This document shows, one piece after another, positions 34,286-45,882 of a stretch of 64,000 bases of DNA. The notes beneath the pieces were generated by a model that had not been told where the DNA came from, did not search any database, and saw nothing but the letters and a program-made list of their open reading frames with translations. The stretch lies in NCBI GenBank assembly GCA_031772625.1, contig CM062818.1, positions 1,282,582,277 through 1,282,646,276 on the forward strand, written 5' to 3'. The position numbers and the translations under genes were made by a program. Each line of letters starts with the position of its first letter. The stretch's first letter is position 1. This DNA comes from Pinus tabuliformis (Eukaryota > Streptophyta > Pinopsida > Pinales > Pinaceae).

Positions 34286-35157
34286 ATGGCATCGCATGGG
34301 CTCAGAGATCAAGACAGGTTGGAAGGAGCTTCCAACTATGTCATATGGAAGTCCGAAGAACAGAATCTTAGTTGTTCTGGAGGAATATGATCTCGAGGCC
34401 TACGTCAATAGTGTTGTAGTTGTTCCTGTTAACAACGATCAATTGAAGAAATACAAGGCCAAGCAAGGGAAGGCAAAGAGGCCCATTCTCGATGGATTTC
34501 AAGATCATGTGGTCTCACACTTGCAGGGCAAGGATACAACCTAGGATATGTGGGAAGCCTTGTCTTCTCTATATGAAGGCTCTTCTGAAGAGCGCAAAAT
34601 GTATTTGGAGCAGAAGTTGCAGCAGACTTTGATGTAGAAAGGAAGAGGGGTGAACCTCTATCTTCAGCGTCTTCAGGACACTAGAGACCAGCTTGCTACA
34701 GTGGGGTCCACTCCTCAGCCAACCGCGATGGTGAGGATAGCCCTGAATGGAGTCTCGGATGAATGGCAAGTTTTCGCCCAAAGCATATTGGGCAGAGAAA
34801 AACTACCTTCATGGGAGGAGATGTGGGTAGCTCTTCAACAGGAGGAGTTAAGGAGGGACCTAGTGAAGGTCAACCTCAGTGGTAGCAGTGGGAGCAGCTC
34901 AAAGACGGAGGAGAAGGAGGAAAACGCAGCTCTTGCATCAAAGGGACAGTAGAAGCTGAAGCAAAGGAAGGGAATTTCGAAGGTGAAATGTTTTAGTGGT
35001 GGCGAGTTGGGCCACTATGCATCCCAGTGTCCTTTGAAGAAAAAGGACAAGGATGAGAAACATGATCCTAAGGCTGCTTCAGCAAAGATTGACGAGGATG
35101 AGTTTGGCATGAGTGCCCACGCATCTCAAGGAGGGAGATGAGGCAATATTGAGTTGT
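34286..35157 (+). pseudogene. Gag pseudogene of F5
   Basis: ATG at 34286 (MASHGLRDQDRLEGASNYVI). A frameshift follows after about 25 codons. TAG codons stand at about 34543, 34636 and 34951. The last two are CAG in F4. The core (LQDTRDQLATVGSTPQPTAM, then WEEMWVALQQEELRRDL) is well kept. The zinc knuckle reads CFSGGELGHYASQC, with the second Cys changed to Gly. The Lys/Asp/Glu-rich C-terminal tail matches F4. Confidence 0.88.
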
Positions 35158-35724
35158 AGTTGGGAGGACTACATGTGGGCAGGATCCTTGAGGAGTCCAC
35201 CTCTTGGATCAATTCTTTGCTACGGGAGCCCAAGATTCAGCGGTAGTGAGATGGACTTAGTGTCAGATGATGTAGTGGAGTGTTTGGAGGACAGATGGAG
35301 TAGCTGGGGACCAGACACAAATCAGCACAAAGCAAGGTTGGCAGTAGTGCAGTTGGCACAGTGCAGTAGTCAGTAGCAGCGCAGAAGATTCAAAGGGTTA
35401 GAAACTAGTAGCAGTCAGATTCCAACATTCATTGTATTATGTTGAACACAGTTAAGATCAATGAATTTTGGATGCTTTTTAGTTGCTTTTTAGTTGCTTC
35501 TCTCAGCAACTGAGTTGCGGTACTGATGCAGTGTTAGCAGTGACAGTGCCAGCAGCATAGCAGATGAAGCGTTTGCGAGGGAGCTATAGTACAGATGCAA
35601 CAGTGGCAGTGGCAATGTCATGGGCAGCAGTACAGTAGCAGCAACAACAAAAGTGCAGAAAGGAGGTGCTTCAGAAATAGAGCAGCATGCAGGTGGACAT
35701 TGTTGCTAGAGCACCTTCCTCGCT

Positions 35725-35733
35725 AAGAGGGAG
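35725..35733 (+). other. Polypurine tract of F5
   Basis: AAGAGGGAG immediately before the 3' LTR, identical to F1. Confidence 0.85.
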
Positions 35734-36518
35734 TGTTAGTTTTTGGTAGCATCGAATGTGCTCTAGAAATGAAAATTGGTGCAGAGGCTAAGGCACATGA
35801 GTTCTAAAGAACCCAGAAACCGTTTGGTGAAATTCCACCCGGATTGTATTTTATTAAAATAATTAATATTTTTAATGGGGTTCCTAAGTCTAAACTTAGG
35901 AAAATTAAAATATTAATGGGTATTGATCAAAAGACGGGTGAGAATGATCTAGAAGGCAGATCAAGTCATGTTTTAATCTTAGTCGTTGATTAGAGACTTA
36001 CTCTCGGTTATTGAAGTCTCAACGAGAAAAGTATAAAAAGGAGGCTTGGGGTTCATTGAGAAACACACACACACACAAAGAGAATTGATCTAGAGTTTGA
36101 TTTCTAGGACTAGGAAGCTGAGAAATTCGAACTAGGTGATCATTCAGTAGCAGAGGGGCAATGAGAATCCAAGAGAAGAACTTTTTGGAGAACACTAACA
36201 GAGAGGCAGAGAGAGCTTGCAGAGAGGCAGCGCAGTAGCCGGGAGAGTTGACACAGGGCCAGTCTGGGCCCACGCAGTCCTGATGCAGAGCCAGAAGGGC
36301 CAGCGCAGAGCAGAAAAGTTGTCTGTCACGCAGAATCCATAACTGTCGGGAACAGCCGGAACAGTCGAGATAGCTGACACAGAGGGCAGAAGAGGTGACG
36401 CAGAGCCTACGCAGGGCCAGCACAAAAATAGCCGGGGTTAGCCAATCTTGTGCCAGATCAGCGGAAATTTTGCCGAGTGAAGTGAGGTAAAACTCACTCA
36501 GATTTTCCGCCAGTATTT
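35734..36518 (+). repeat. Truncated 3' LTR of F5
   Basis: The first 785 bp of the LTR, matching 32723-33555. The last about 330 bp are missing. The breakpoint lies in CAGTATTT (36511-36518), which F5 and Copia-2 LTRs both contain at the corresponding places. Confidence 0.9.
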
Positions 36519-38236
36519 CTTTTGAATTGTTATGATTAACAGTTAAGATTCTTCACAATTATAATCAGAAAAATAAATAATAAGAATATTAATTAAGAAC
36601 AAGTGAGGACACCAATCCTCTTTTTACAAAATTTTGAGTAAAATGATGATGAGGGCTCCAACCCTTCAATCTACAAGGTTCCAACCTGTTACCAAGCTCC
36701 AACTTGAGCTTTTATGAAGCTCCAACCTCTAGGGCTCCGACCCTATCTTCCTCAAGGCTCCAACCTTGTTTTAGAGGCTCCAAACCTTCAAATTTTTAAC
36801 AAATAGAATGTATGAATGACTTACTTTAATAGTCGAACATCTGCTCCATAAGACTGCACCAGACTTCAATTTACCCACTCTCCAAGAGCTTCAAATACTA
36901 CACTGCTCAAAGTGTTATATGCTACACTGTCCAAAGTTTGCTCCAATCTTAGCTTATAATCTACTTCAGAAATATCACAGAACTGATCACTGGTCTGAAT
37001 TAATATAGAAGACTGTCCACTATCCGAGGTGTAATGTCGCACGTTTGTATGACTGAGACACCACCACAGATCCGAGCTTCTTAATCACAGGTCTAACTTA
37101 CTTCTTCAGGGTGCGAGTCTTCTCTTCTCAGGTTGCTGTAGCTCTGTAATTCAAGGTCCGAGGGGCAATCCTTCAAGTATCCGAATCTGAAACCGAGTTT
37201 GAAATGATACAGTCAAGGGCCGAGGGTACTGAGGGTAAAGCTGAGTCTTTACACAAGTCCAACCCACCCAGGCAGACTCCACAAGTGATAGTCCGAGGTC
37301 TAATCACTGATCGGAGCCATGATACACACCTTCTACAGGTCGGAACCCTTAGGCTAGGCCTCCTCCACAGGTCTGTTCTGAAAACTTATGTCAGGTATAC
37401 GAGATTCTCACAGGTGACAGTTTCCTTCAGAGAAGTATATCCGAGCCACAGATGTCACAGCTTTACAGTATAATGTTACTGGTCCAAGCAGATTTTTAGA
37501 GAAGATTGTCCAAGCCCTTTTATATTTAACTCTAGCAATCCGAGCCTTCAACAATCTTGCAGATCCGAGCTCCTTTAGTTTACTGTTCTGTAGTAGGAGA
37601 TCTGCTCCTTTAGGTCCGAGATTAACTAGTGCAAACTTCTATGTCCTCGGCCTCCTTAGTTCACGAGCTGTGAACTTTTCTTCCTCTTCTGTATTCCTGT
37701 ATTGATATTCACCGAAAGTTGATGATGGAAATGAAGAGTTCAATGCTCTATTTATACAAATTTGACCTTAGATGAAGTGACATGTCTTTTAGAGGTGATG
37801 CCAACAGTTCAGGTAGGCTTAAGTCGGCTGGAATAAGGATATATTATATTATCTAAAAAAATCAATTTCTCTTAGATTAAGAGGAGTTAGATGATGAGTA
37901 AGGGCTCATTGGAAAGGGGAAGGTGCCCTCTACAAGATGGTGAAAGAGTCATTGTAATATGATGTCTCAAACGTTACCAAAAGTATTTTTCTTTATGACA
38001 GTCCAAGAATTGTAGTACAGACCTTGGATTTTAGGATTCTTCATGTAGAGCAAGGTGTCATGAATCTAGACATAAGGGAGGGTTTCTTCATCAAGAGTAA
38101 GGACATCAAATAGCTAGGGTTTCATTAGGACAAGGGCTTCTTCATTAGGACTCCAAGTGTGACCTTCAACAATTATCCATGTCATCATATCTTCATCAGT
38201 GCTCATATTGACATCAATGACAATTATTGACCAACA
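36519..38236 (-). repeat. 5' LTR of Copia-2, inner 30 bp lost
   Basis: Matches 29941-31636 closely, with about 60 extra bases near 37440-37500 that the other LTR lacks. The inner terminus and primer site were removed with the deletion. The outer end …TTGACCAACA is followed by AACCC. Confidence 0.92.
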
Positions 38237-39419
38237 AACCCCTCCCACCATCCAAAACACACAAATCTAAGTTTCTCATCATTTTCTGCAATTATGAATT
38301 TGTATGCATGAATTAAAGCAAAAAATATTCAGAATCTGAAATTATCTATGTTTTCCGGCTCATGCACTTTTCATATTTATATTCTTTATATAACATTTCC
38401 CTGTATCCAAATACTGACATTTCAAAAAATCCAGTGGACAGTATCCATTTATAAGCAACTTGGACAAAAAGCACAGGTAAGCAAATAATTTCTAAACTCT
38501 AAAGTTAAGAGTCAAGACTGTAAGAGTTAGCCATGGTCAACTCTTGCTTTTGGATAGTGTCCAGAAGAATAAATTTGTGCTCTTGCAAGCCATCTCATTC
38601 ACTTTCATATGAGTATATTTTGAACAATTAGAGGAAGTTGAACATACACCATTTTCCAGGTGTGGGAATTCAAAGAGAAATTTTTCTCCCAGGTATCTCT
38701 TCCCCTCCTCCCAACCACCAAATAAAGTCCTCAGCAACTACTAGGTATTCACATTTAAAAACATACAATAAAAGATGAAAAAGTGAAGTAAAAAACCTTA
38801 AACCCTAACTTTTGCCTAGAGAATAGCCCCTTCCACCATCACAAACACACAGAGCTAAGTTTCTCATAGCCATTTGCATTTATGAAGTTGTAAGTGCTAA
38901 TTAAAGCAAAATATATTCAGAATCTGAAATTTTATATGTTTTCAGTTCATGTATTTTTTATATTTATATTGTTTATATATCATATCCCCGTATCCAAATA
39001 CTGATTTTTCAAAAAATCCAGTGGATAGTATCCATTTCCATGCAACTTAGACAAAAAGCAGAGGTCCAAAGCATTCAACACTAATCATTTCTAAATTGTT
39101 AAGGTAAGACTCTAAGAATTAGACGTGATCAACTCTTGCAGTTGGATAGTGTTCTTGCAAGCCATCTCATCATGGTCATATGATTATTTTTTGTACAATT
39201 TGAGGCAGTTGAACTTACACCATTTTCCTGGTGCTGGAAATTTAAAGAGAATTTTTTCTCACAGATTCCTCTTCTCCTCCTCCCACCCATCAAATAAAGT
39301 CCTCAGCAACTACTGGGTCTTCAACCAACATTTTCCTGTCTAGCTCGTTTCGGTAGTAGATGTATGTTTTCGAATCCAGCCAATTGAGATAGGAAGAAAA
39401 TAAGTTCAGCAATGGAAGT
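38237..39419. repeat. Host sequence: continuation of the degenerate tandem repeat
   Basis: Two units of about 0.55 kb start with the words TTAAACCCTAAC / CACAAATCTAAG (38237 and about 38795). Each contains TTCAAAAAATCCAGTGGA (about 38430 and 39007) and CTTGCAAGCCATCTCAT (about 38584 and 39156). The Tat-like element inserted at the end of the second unit. Confidence 0.75.
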
Positions 39420-40657
39420 TGTTGTCGCGGAGATTGACACGACAACGCTCAGACCGAGGGCTGTCACTCTGATCCCCGATCCCTCCGTTTAATCCTGTCT
39501 CCCGCGGCTAAGGGGGGTAGACCCTGTAAGATGATGAAGGCCAACTGCCAAACAGTTGGGCTGGGAGATATGATGCACTAAAAAGATTTTATTAATTTGG
39601 TAGACCAGTGCCTTATGAGATTGATGTTTAAACGATTACTTGTGAGGTGATGTAAGAATATAAACCATGAACAGCAATCAGTTATCATCAAATAACTAAA
39701 ACAGTGCTTATAAGTTCCTGTAATGACCAAATCGCAATAACGATATCCAGCGACTAGGAAAATAATAATGCAATTACAAATTGTTAACCAGATACCATAT
39801 TAAGATAATCATTCATGTACAGATAAAAACATTCATTCTGCATCAATAACTTTAAATCTCATCATGAAAATTTCTCAAATAACTGGATCTGGCAAAAGAA
39901 ACTTCCACAATATTTTTATTTTTCAAAATTTTAAAAGAAAAACGAAATTTAAATTTTTTTTTTTTTTTTTAAATGAAAACAAGAAATTTAAAACTAAATC
40001 TAAACTCTTTTTTATTTTTTATATGATAAAAATCTAAAAAAAAAGGGAAAAAATCTAAAAAAAAAAAAAAAAAAAAACTAAACTAAAATTAAATAAATCT
40101 TTTTTATTTTTTTCATATTTTCAAAATACCAGAAAAAAGACTAAATTAAAAACTACATAAAACAAAACATAAACTACTTTAAAAAATTAAATTGAAATCT
40201 AATTAGAAACCTAACTGTAAAAATGGTTATCAAAACATAAAAAAAGAACTAAGCGGTCAGCAATACGTTATACGCTACCACGCTTACCCTACGCCATACA
40301 CATTTTCTTCAAAGTTTAATGCAGAAACTTAAGTCCTGAAAGGAAAGCGACGAGCAAACAGAAAAATCTTCACGGAAATGGCAGGGTGACAAGAGCGTAA
40401 ATGGTTATTCGTTGAACGTAATACAGGATACTTCAATGGCAAAAACCGAATGACGTATAAAACGATAAAATCGTGACTTCAAATGGATCGAAAGGCAGAG
40501 GTTCGAGAAGCCTGCGGGAGAGTTTTGCGTGGATGATACAGTGAGAAATGATAGCTGCAGGGAGATGAGACTGTGCGTAAGGCAGCAAAGACTTCGACTT
40601 GGAGGGATTTGATCGTGTATAAATCAAGCAGATTTCTCTGATGCCCACCAGAAGAAA

Positions 40658-40690
<33 letters not shown>

Positions 40691-43086
40691 TGATAAAAGA
40701 CCGAACACGCAGAGAAATTCTAATGTGAGGAATGGTGACGGCAGGGCGAATTTCGACGAGAGACAAAAAAGATTTAAATGCATATCCAGGTAATCTAATA
40801 TGATAGGCCAAGCCACGAATTAATGAACGTCGGCTCAAACAAAAAATGTCAACGCATGCACAGCCGACGGCAAGGAAAAATATGGGGTCAGATTTAAAAA
40901 ATGTTACCTGAGCACTGCATTCAATTCGCTGGCGTTTAAACAATATGAACCTAAATCGAATCCACACAAGATTGTTTTGTACGCAGGTCGGCCGGTGTGA
41001 AGGGAGACTGGGCAGAATTCGCTCGTCAGCCAAGAAAAATTTCAGCGGTGATTACAGGCCTACGAAGATTTTACAGCGGCCATCATACGCTATGACCTCG
41101 TTGTTTGCTGCCCTGATGCCAAACGTAGATAACTGTACCGGAACTATGACAAGATATAAATGGACAGAGAAACTTTTAAACAGATCAAACGTAACCCTTT
41201 TTCTATTTTGCTTTACGTTCTGGGTGCATATGGATGGCTATTACAGTCAGACAAGCGACGGATTCAACAAATAGACTCGAAACTGGAAAAGCTAATGGCG
41301 GCGGCAGAAACGATTTAAAAAATACCTGGAGATGATGCTACGAAGAGATTACCTAGTCACTGAAGATTGAACTGCAACCTCACCTGATGACAGATATCCT
41401 GTGTCTTTTAAATGTTTGCAAATGTTAAATCAGACTGCTTGATTTCTATTCTGGAACAGCGTTTCCTCCGAAGCTTAGTTAAAACCCTTTAACTGGACTA
41501 TGTTCCTTTCAGTAAACGGTTTGTGGGACTCAATCCCTCAACAGCCAGCCCAGCAGATGGGCAGACAATCAACACAGTACTAGAGAAAAACCTTTTCCCG
41601 ATTTTGTCTTAGTAATCCTGCAGGAAAAGAAATCTGGCAGATATACACAAAATTTTGCAGTAAACCCTTCAAAATTAACCTAGAATCACAAAAATTTACA
41701 GCTCTAGAACAGCCAAATTTAACAATAATTGCAGTAATATTTTCGAGATATCAGAGACATTGAATTTTGCTGTGAATAGAAAGAAAGTCTCCCATGCAAA
41801 ACAGGAAATAAACTTTAAATGATTAACCTAGGGCCAAAATCAGCGGGGCTCTGCAAAGAAGAGCTTGTGGGAGTCGGCTGGTTCAGCCTAGAACTTCCCC
41901 AAACGCCCACCAATATTCTTCAGTAAAGGATTTTCTGCACGGCTCAAGCAACCATCAGTAAAGAGAGAAAGAATGCTGCTAGATTTCAGGAAATAATGGA
42001 GATACCTGCCATTATTTCAGAAACCCTAACAACACTCAAACCCTAGCAAGTGAACAAGATACCTGTGCTCACAATACTCTGAAAACAAGCTATTATTAAT
42101 GGCTGAAATCTGAAATATGCAGAAAAATAAACATCTCACAGCAATTCCAGAGAGTAACACCAGCAAGATTTGGACCCCAAAGTCTTCTTTTATTAACCAG
42201 AAATCAGATTACAAGAGAGCTTTTTCAGTACTGACTCACAGATCGAATCAACCTGTGAAATGACCCCCTAAGACCCTATATAAAGGAAATGATCCCAACG
42301 GCTAGTTTGAGTGATCCATGTCGAAGTGATCTCGATCGTCGATGAGGATCAAGACATCTCTTAATCTCATCCGTCGATTTTATTAAAAAATGATATTTTG
42401 CATGCATTCACAAAAAATATTATTATTTTATTATTTAGGGTTTTTGCTTTATTTTATGAACTTTTTATTATTTTTTATTTATTTCATTTTTTTTAATTTT
42501 TTAATTTTTATTTATTTTATTATTTTAGTATTTCATTTATTTTCTTAAATGGATCATTCGAACTAAGCCGTTGGAAACATCACCTAGGACCTAGGACTTA
42601 GGACTCATGAGGGGACTAAAACATTTTTCAACCCTCAAGACACATTACATCATGACTTTTACAATTTAAATCTTAAGGGGACAAACCCACTTTAACATAG
42701 ACCCTCATAAACCACCCAGTTTTGCGACACAACTATAATCTAGCAGATTAACACGCTAGGATTCTCCTAAAGTTCTAATAACAAAATGCATCCCGGCTTT
42801 GGGGTCAGGTTGAAGGAAAACTCTGCCGATCGTAGATCGGTGAGACGAAAAACCTCCCGGGACGTAGATTATCATTAGAAAGTTAGGTCCACCTAGGCAA
42901 TTTTACATACATGACTCTGATCTGCTTAGATTATTTACAATTCATACATGCAGACTGGGTTTACAATTAAAATGATCAAGCTGTTGATGACTGTAGGCTG
43001 GCACAGACACGTCATTCAGGTGCTACCCCTTTCTGCCAAGAGAAAGGGGGTGTACTGCATGGGTAGTTGACTGGTAGTGGTCAACA
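39420..43086 (-). repeat. 3' LTR of the Tat-like element
   Basis: 3667 bp, plus-strand ends TGTTGTCGCGG and …GGTCAACA. It is longer than the partner LTR mainly through homopolymer runs (A-run at 40661-40688). A TATA motif (TATATA, 42277) reads towards the minus strand, leaving about 0.8 kb of U3 and about 2.8 kb of R-U5. Open frames inside (for example 40479-41033) show no known domain. Confidence 0.93.
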
Positions 43087-43344
43087 TCTGGCTCTACTTG
43101 GGGACACGTTGTTGCTCTGTAGGAATGTGAGAATCCAGAATCTACATCCATACAACACACAAATAAAAATAAGTAGCGTCCATTCCAAAATCATCGTATA
43201 CATTAAGCACAGGAAAGATAAAAGCTCTTCATTTATTGACTAACTAATAACATGAAAAGTAAATCTAATCCTAAAAACAGAAATGAAATGCTGAAAAGAC
43301 AAGGAGTAGGGATAGAAATACAATACAAAAGATGCCCCATGGCA

Positions 43345-45882
43345 TCAGATATCATCTCTGAAGAACAGCTTGAGCATTTGGCCGTTCGCTGGTAGATCAA
43401 GTGGTTCACCATCCAATCTGCTCAAGTAGAATGAGTTTGGCCCAGCTATATCTCTAATGATGTATGGTCCCAGCCACAAGCTGTCAAACTTCTTATGCTT
43501 TCCCGGTTTTTCATTTTTGCGATCCCAAAGTAAAACCATATCTCCAACCTGCAAAGATCTAGATCGAGAGCATTTATCAAAGCTTTTCTTAATATTAGAT
43601 TGATTTTTACATATAGTCTCAAAAGCTGTCCGACGAGCCTCATCTAATTCCACAATCTGATCTATCCTATTCTGAACAACATCTTTATTAGCGGAAAAAT
43701 TTTGGAGAAGCTGATAAGCTGGCAATTTTAGGTGCACAGGTAAGGTAACATTCAAGCCATAAACCAATTCAAAGGGAGATTTACCAGTAGATTTCTTCTT
43801 AATAATTCTGTCTGCCCACAAAGCATACTTGATTTTGCTGTCCCAAGATTTCTTGTTATCTCCTACTATCTTCTTGATAATGGTTATGAGATTTTTATTA
43901 CTTGATTCAGCCAAACCATTACCCTGAGGATAGTAATTCGACAAATGAGATAAGACAATGCCATACTTGAAACAAAAAGATGTAAACTCTAAAGAACTAA
44001 AAGCCTTGGCATTGTCCGTAGTGATCTTAGCGGGGACACCAAATCTAGTAATGATGTTATTTTCAATGAAATCCATAATAACCCTTTCAGTGGCATTCTT
44101 AGCAGGAATGGCTTCGACCCATTTAGTGAAATAATCTGTAGCAGTCAAAATCCAAGAGTAGCCATTGCTAGAATTTTCATGGAACTTCCCTATGAAGTCC
44201 AGACCCCAATGCTGAAAAGGTGCCTCTACAATAACAGGTTGTAGAGGAAGGGCAGCAAGCTTCTGCTTCCTAGTGAACAGTTGACAGGCTTGACACGTTC
44301 TAACAAACTTGTGCACATCAGAAAAAATCGAAGGCCAATAATAGCCAGCTCTCAGGATTTTGTGGGCGGTAGTTCTAGCGGCATAATGACCACCGCAAAA
44401 TCCTGAATGAAATTCGGAGATTAATCTTTTGGACTCAACATCGTCAACACACCTAAGCACTATGCCCTCAGGATTTCTCCATCCAAGGCCATCCTTCATA
44501 AGGCAATACTTAGTGGCCTTTAGTCTAAGAGCCCTTCTCTTATGAGCGACTAAATGGTTAGGACATGCAAGATTTGTCAAGTAGTAAACTATGTCCTTAT
44601 ACCATTCATGCTCTGCTAATCTTCTCAATTCTGGTGAAGATAGATCGTCAAGGCAAAACAAACCAAGAGTCTTTTCATTACTTTCCGTTAACATTTGAGC
44701 TAAACCTTGGCCTTTGATCAGCTTGGTGGGTCTAATTTCTAAATCATACTCCTGTATCTTAGTAACCCACCTAGCACGAGTCCCTAAGCAATCAGTTTGA
44801 GTTAATATGTCCTTAACAGCAGAATGTGGGACGAAAGCAATGATCTTAGAATAACCCACATAAGTTTTAAAATGCTTGAGAGACTTGACCAGGGCATAGG
44901 CCTGCTTTTCCATGGTATTGTACTTCAACTCAGAGTTTTGAAGTGCTCTACTCATGAAAGCAATAGGCTGCTCGTGACCATTTTTATTCTTTTGAAGCAA
45001 AACACCGGCGATGGTATCTTCAGAAGCGAAAGAAAAAATCATGAAATCCTTGGAGTAGTCAGGACTAACCAAGACAGGAACTTTTGCAATAGCAGACTTG
45101 ATTTCTTGGAAAGCCTTTTTGCCCTCTTCTTGCCAGACAAATTTCGCATCTTTCTTCAGAAGACTTTGAATGGGCTTAGCTATTTCTGCATAATTTGGGA
45201 TGAATCTTCTAATAAAATTTATCTTTCCAAGGAAAGACTGAAGGGATTTAAGATTATGCGGGAGAGGAATCTTTTGAATCGCTTCAACTCGTTCGGGATC
45301 GATCTTGATTCCTTCCTTAGAAATGATATGACCGAGTAATTTCCCTTCTGTTACCCCAAAAACAGATTTAGCCGGATTCAAAGAAATTCCATATTCTCTA
45401 CATCTATCGAAAACTTTCCTAAGATGATCTATATGACTGATACCATCTTTAGAGAAAACGGTAAGATCGTCTTGGTAAATTTCGATAATTTTCCCGATCA
45501 ACCCTTTGAAGGCATAATCCATGGCCCTCTGGAATGTAGCCCCAGCGTTTGTCAACCCAAATGGCATTCTAATGTATTCAAAAGTGCCCCATGGTGTTGT
45601 GAATGTGGTCTTGTGTCGATCTTCCTTTTTAACCCAAACTTGATTGTATCCAGAAAAGCCATCTAGCAATGACATCATTCTATACCCAGTTACCCTTTGC
45701 AACAAAGTTTCCATGTTTGGCAAAGGGTAATTATCCTTTTTGCATGCTAGATTAAGGTTTCTAAAATCGACACAAAGTCTTATTGTACCATTCTTCTTCC
45801 TGACAATCACCAAATTCGAACACCATGTCGAATGCCTAGTTTGAGCGATGATTCCTGCTGCAAACATCTTCGCAAGTTCTTT
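43345..45882 (-). CDS. Tat-like pol part 2: reverse transcriptase, degenerate RNase H, integrase
   Basis: Frame-continuous with the upstream Gag part, separated from it by one TAG (45883-45885). From the ATG at 45867 it has 840 residues. RT runs from about residue 15 to 240, with LLDGFSGYNQV and the catalytic motif YQDD (residues 129-132, usually YIDD/YVDD). The RNase H after it (about 275-385) has lost all four acidic residues: SFAS, EKQA, VPHS and LAQM stand where TDAS, EKEA, TDH and ADAL are usual. Integrase follows with an HHCC zinc segment (HSGFCGGHYAA…CQAC, about 485-530). Its intact D, D, E are in LDFIG (about 553), TTDNAKAF (about 615) and GLAESSNK (about 652). A C-terminal VGDMVLLWDRKN module completes it. 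The stop codon cuts the N-terminal part of RT, so it looks like a mutation and not a programmed signal. Confidence 0.93.
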   Translation of the reverse strand, partial: KELAKMFAAGIIAQTRHSTWCSNLVIVRKKNGTIRLCVDFRNLNLACKKDNYPLPNMETLLQRVTGYRMMSLLDGFSGYNQVWVKKEDRHKTTFTTPWGTFEYIRMPFGLTNAGATFQRAMDYAFKGLIGKIIEIYQDDLTVFSKDGISHIDHLRKVFDRCREYGISLNPAKSVFGVTEGKLLGHIISKEGIKIDPERVEAIQKIPLPHNLKSLQSFLGKINFIRRFIPNYAEIAKPIQSLLKKDAKFVWQEEGKKAFQEIKSAIAKVPVLVSPDYSKDFMIFSFASEDTIAGVLLQKNKNGHEQPIAFMSRALQNSELKYNTMEKQAYALVKSLKHFKTYVGYSKIIAFVPHSAVKDILTQTDCLGTRARWVTKIQEYDLEIRPTKLIKGQGLAQMLTESNEKTLGLFCLDDLSSPELRRLAEHEWYKDIVYYLTNLACPNHLVAHKRRALRLKATKYCLMKDGLGWRNPEGIVLRCVDDVESKRLISEFHSGFCGGHYAARTTAHKILRAGYYWPSIFSDVHKFVRTCQACQLFTRKQKLAALPLQPVIVEAPFQHWGLDFIGKFHENSSNGYSWILTATDYFTKWVEAIPAKNATERVIMDFIENNIITRFGVPAKITTDNAKAFSSLEFTSFCFKYGIVLSHLSNYYPQGNGLAESSNKNLITIIKKIVGDNKKSWDSKIKYALWADRIIKKKSTGKSPFELVYGLNVTLPVHLKLPAYQLLQNFSANKDVVQNRIDQIVELDEARRTAFETICKNQSNIKKSFDKCSRSRSLQVGDMVLLWDRKNEKPGKHKKFDSLWLGPYIIRDIAGPNSFYLSRLDGEPLDLPANGQMLKLFFRDDI

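Larger units (their letters stand above)
32723..36518 (+). mobile_element. F5: gag-only Copia-like element inserted in Copia-2, 3' end deleted
   Basis: 5' LTR 32723-33882, primer site, Gag 34286-35157, polypurine tract 35725-35733, and 3' LTR from 35734 broken at about 36511-36518. It sits in the Copia-2 RT frame, in opposite orientation. The left flank is ATCAT. The right end and the second target copy are lost in the deletion that joins it to the Copia-2 5' LTR. The LTR start TGTTAGTTTTTGGTAGCATC differs slightly from F1. Confidence 0.92.
29908..38236 (-). mobile_element. Copia-2: Ty1/copia element with target duplication AACCC, invaded by F5 and internally deleted
   Basis: Minus-strand outer ends are 38236 (5') and 29908 (3'). 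The flanks are identical AACCC (29903-29907 and 38237-38241). Joining the flanks recreates the host repeat word found at 29580 and 29740, which proves the insertion. Inside are the 3' LTR 29908-31636, the C-terminal RT and RNase H (31801-32722), the inserted F5 (32723 to about 36518) and the outer part of the 5' LTR (about 36519-38236). The primer site, Gag, protease, integrase and most of RT are gone. Confidence 0.93.

Noticed and set aside
40479..41033. Open frame of 184 codons in the Tat-like LTR (partner at 50295-50681)
   Set aside because: Both copies exist because LTRs are copies. The frame contains an A/T homopolymer of changing length and no known domain, so it gives no evidence of selection.
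43087..43110. Classical polypurine tract next to the Tat-like 3' LTR
   Set aside because: The bases upstream of the LTR on the minus strand are only moderately purine-rich, so I do not annotate a tract there.
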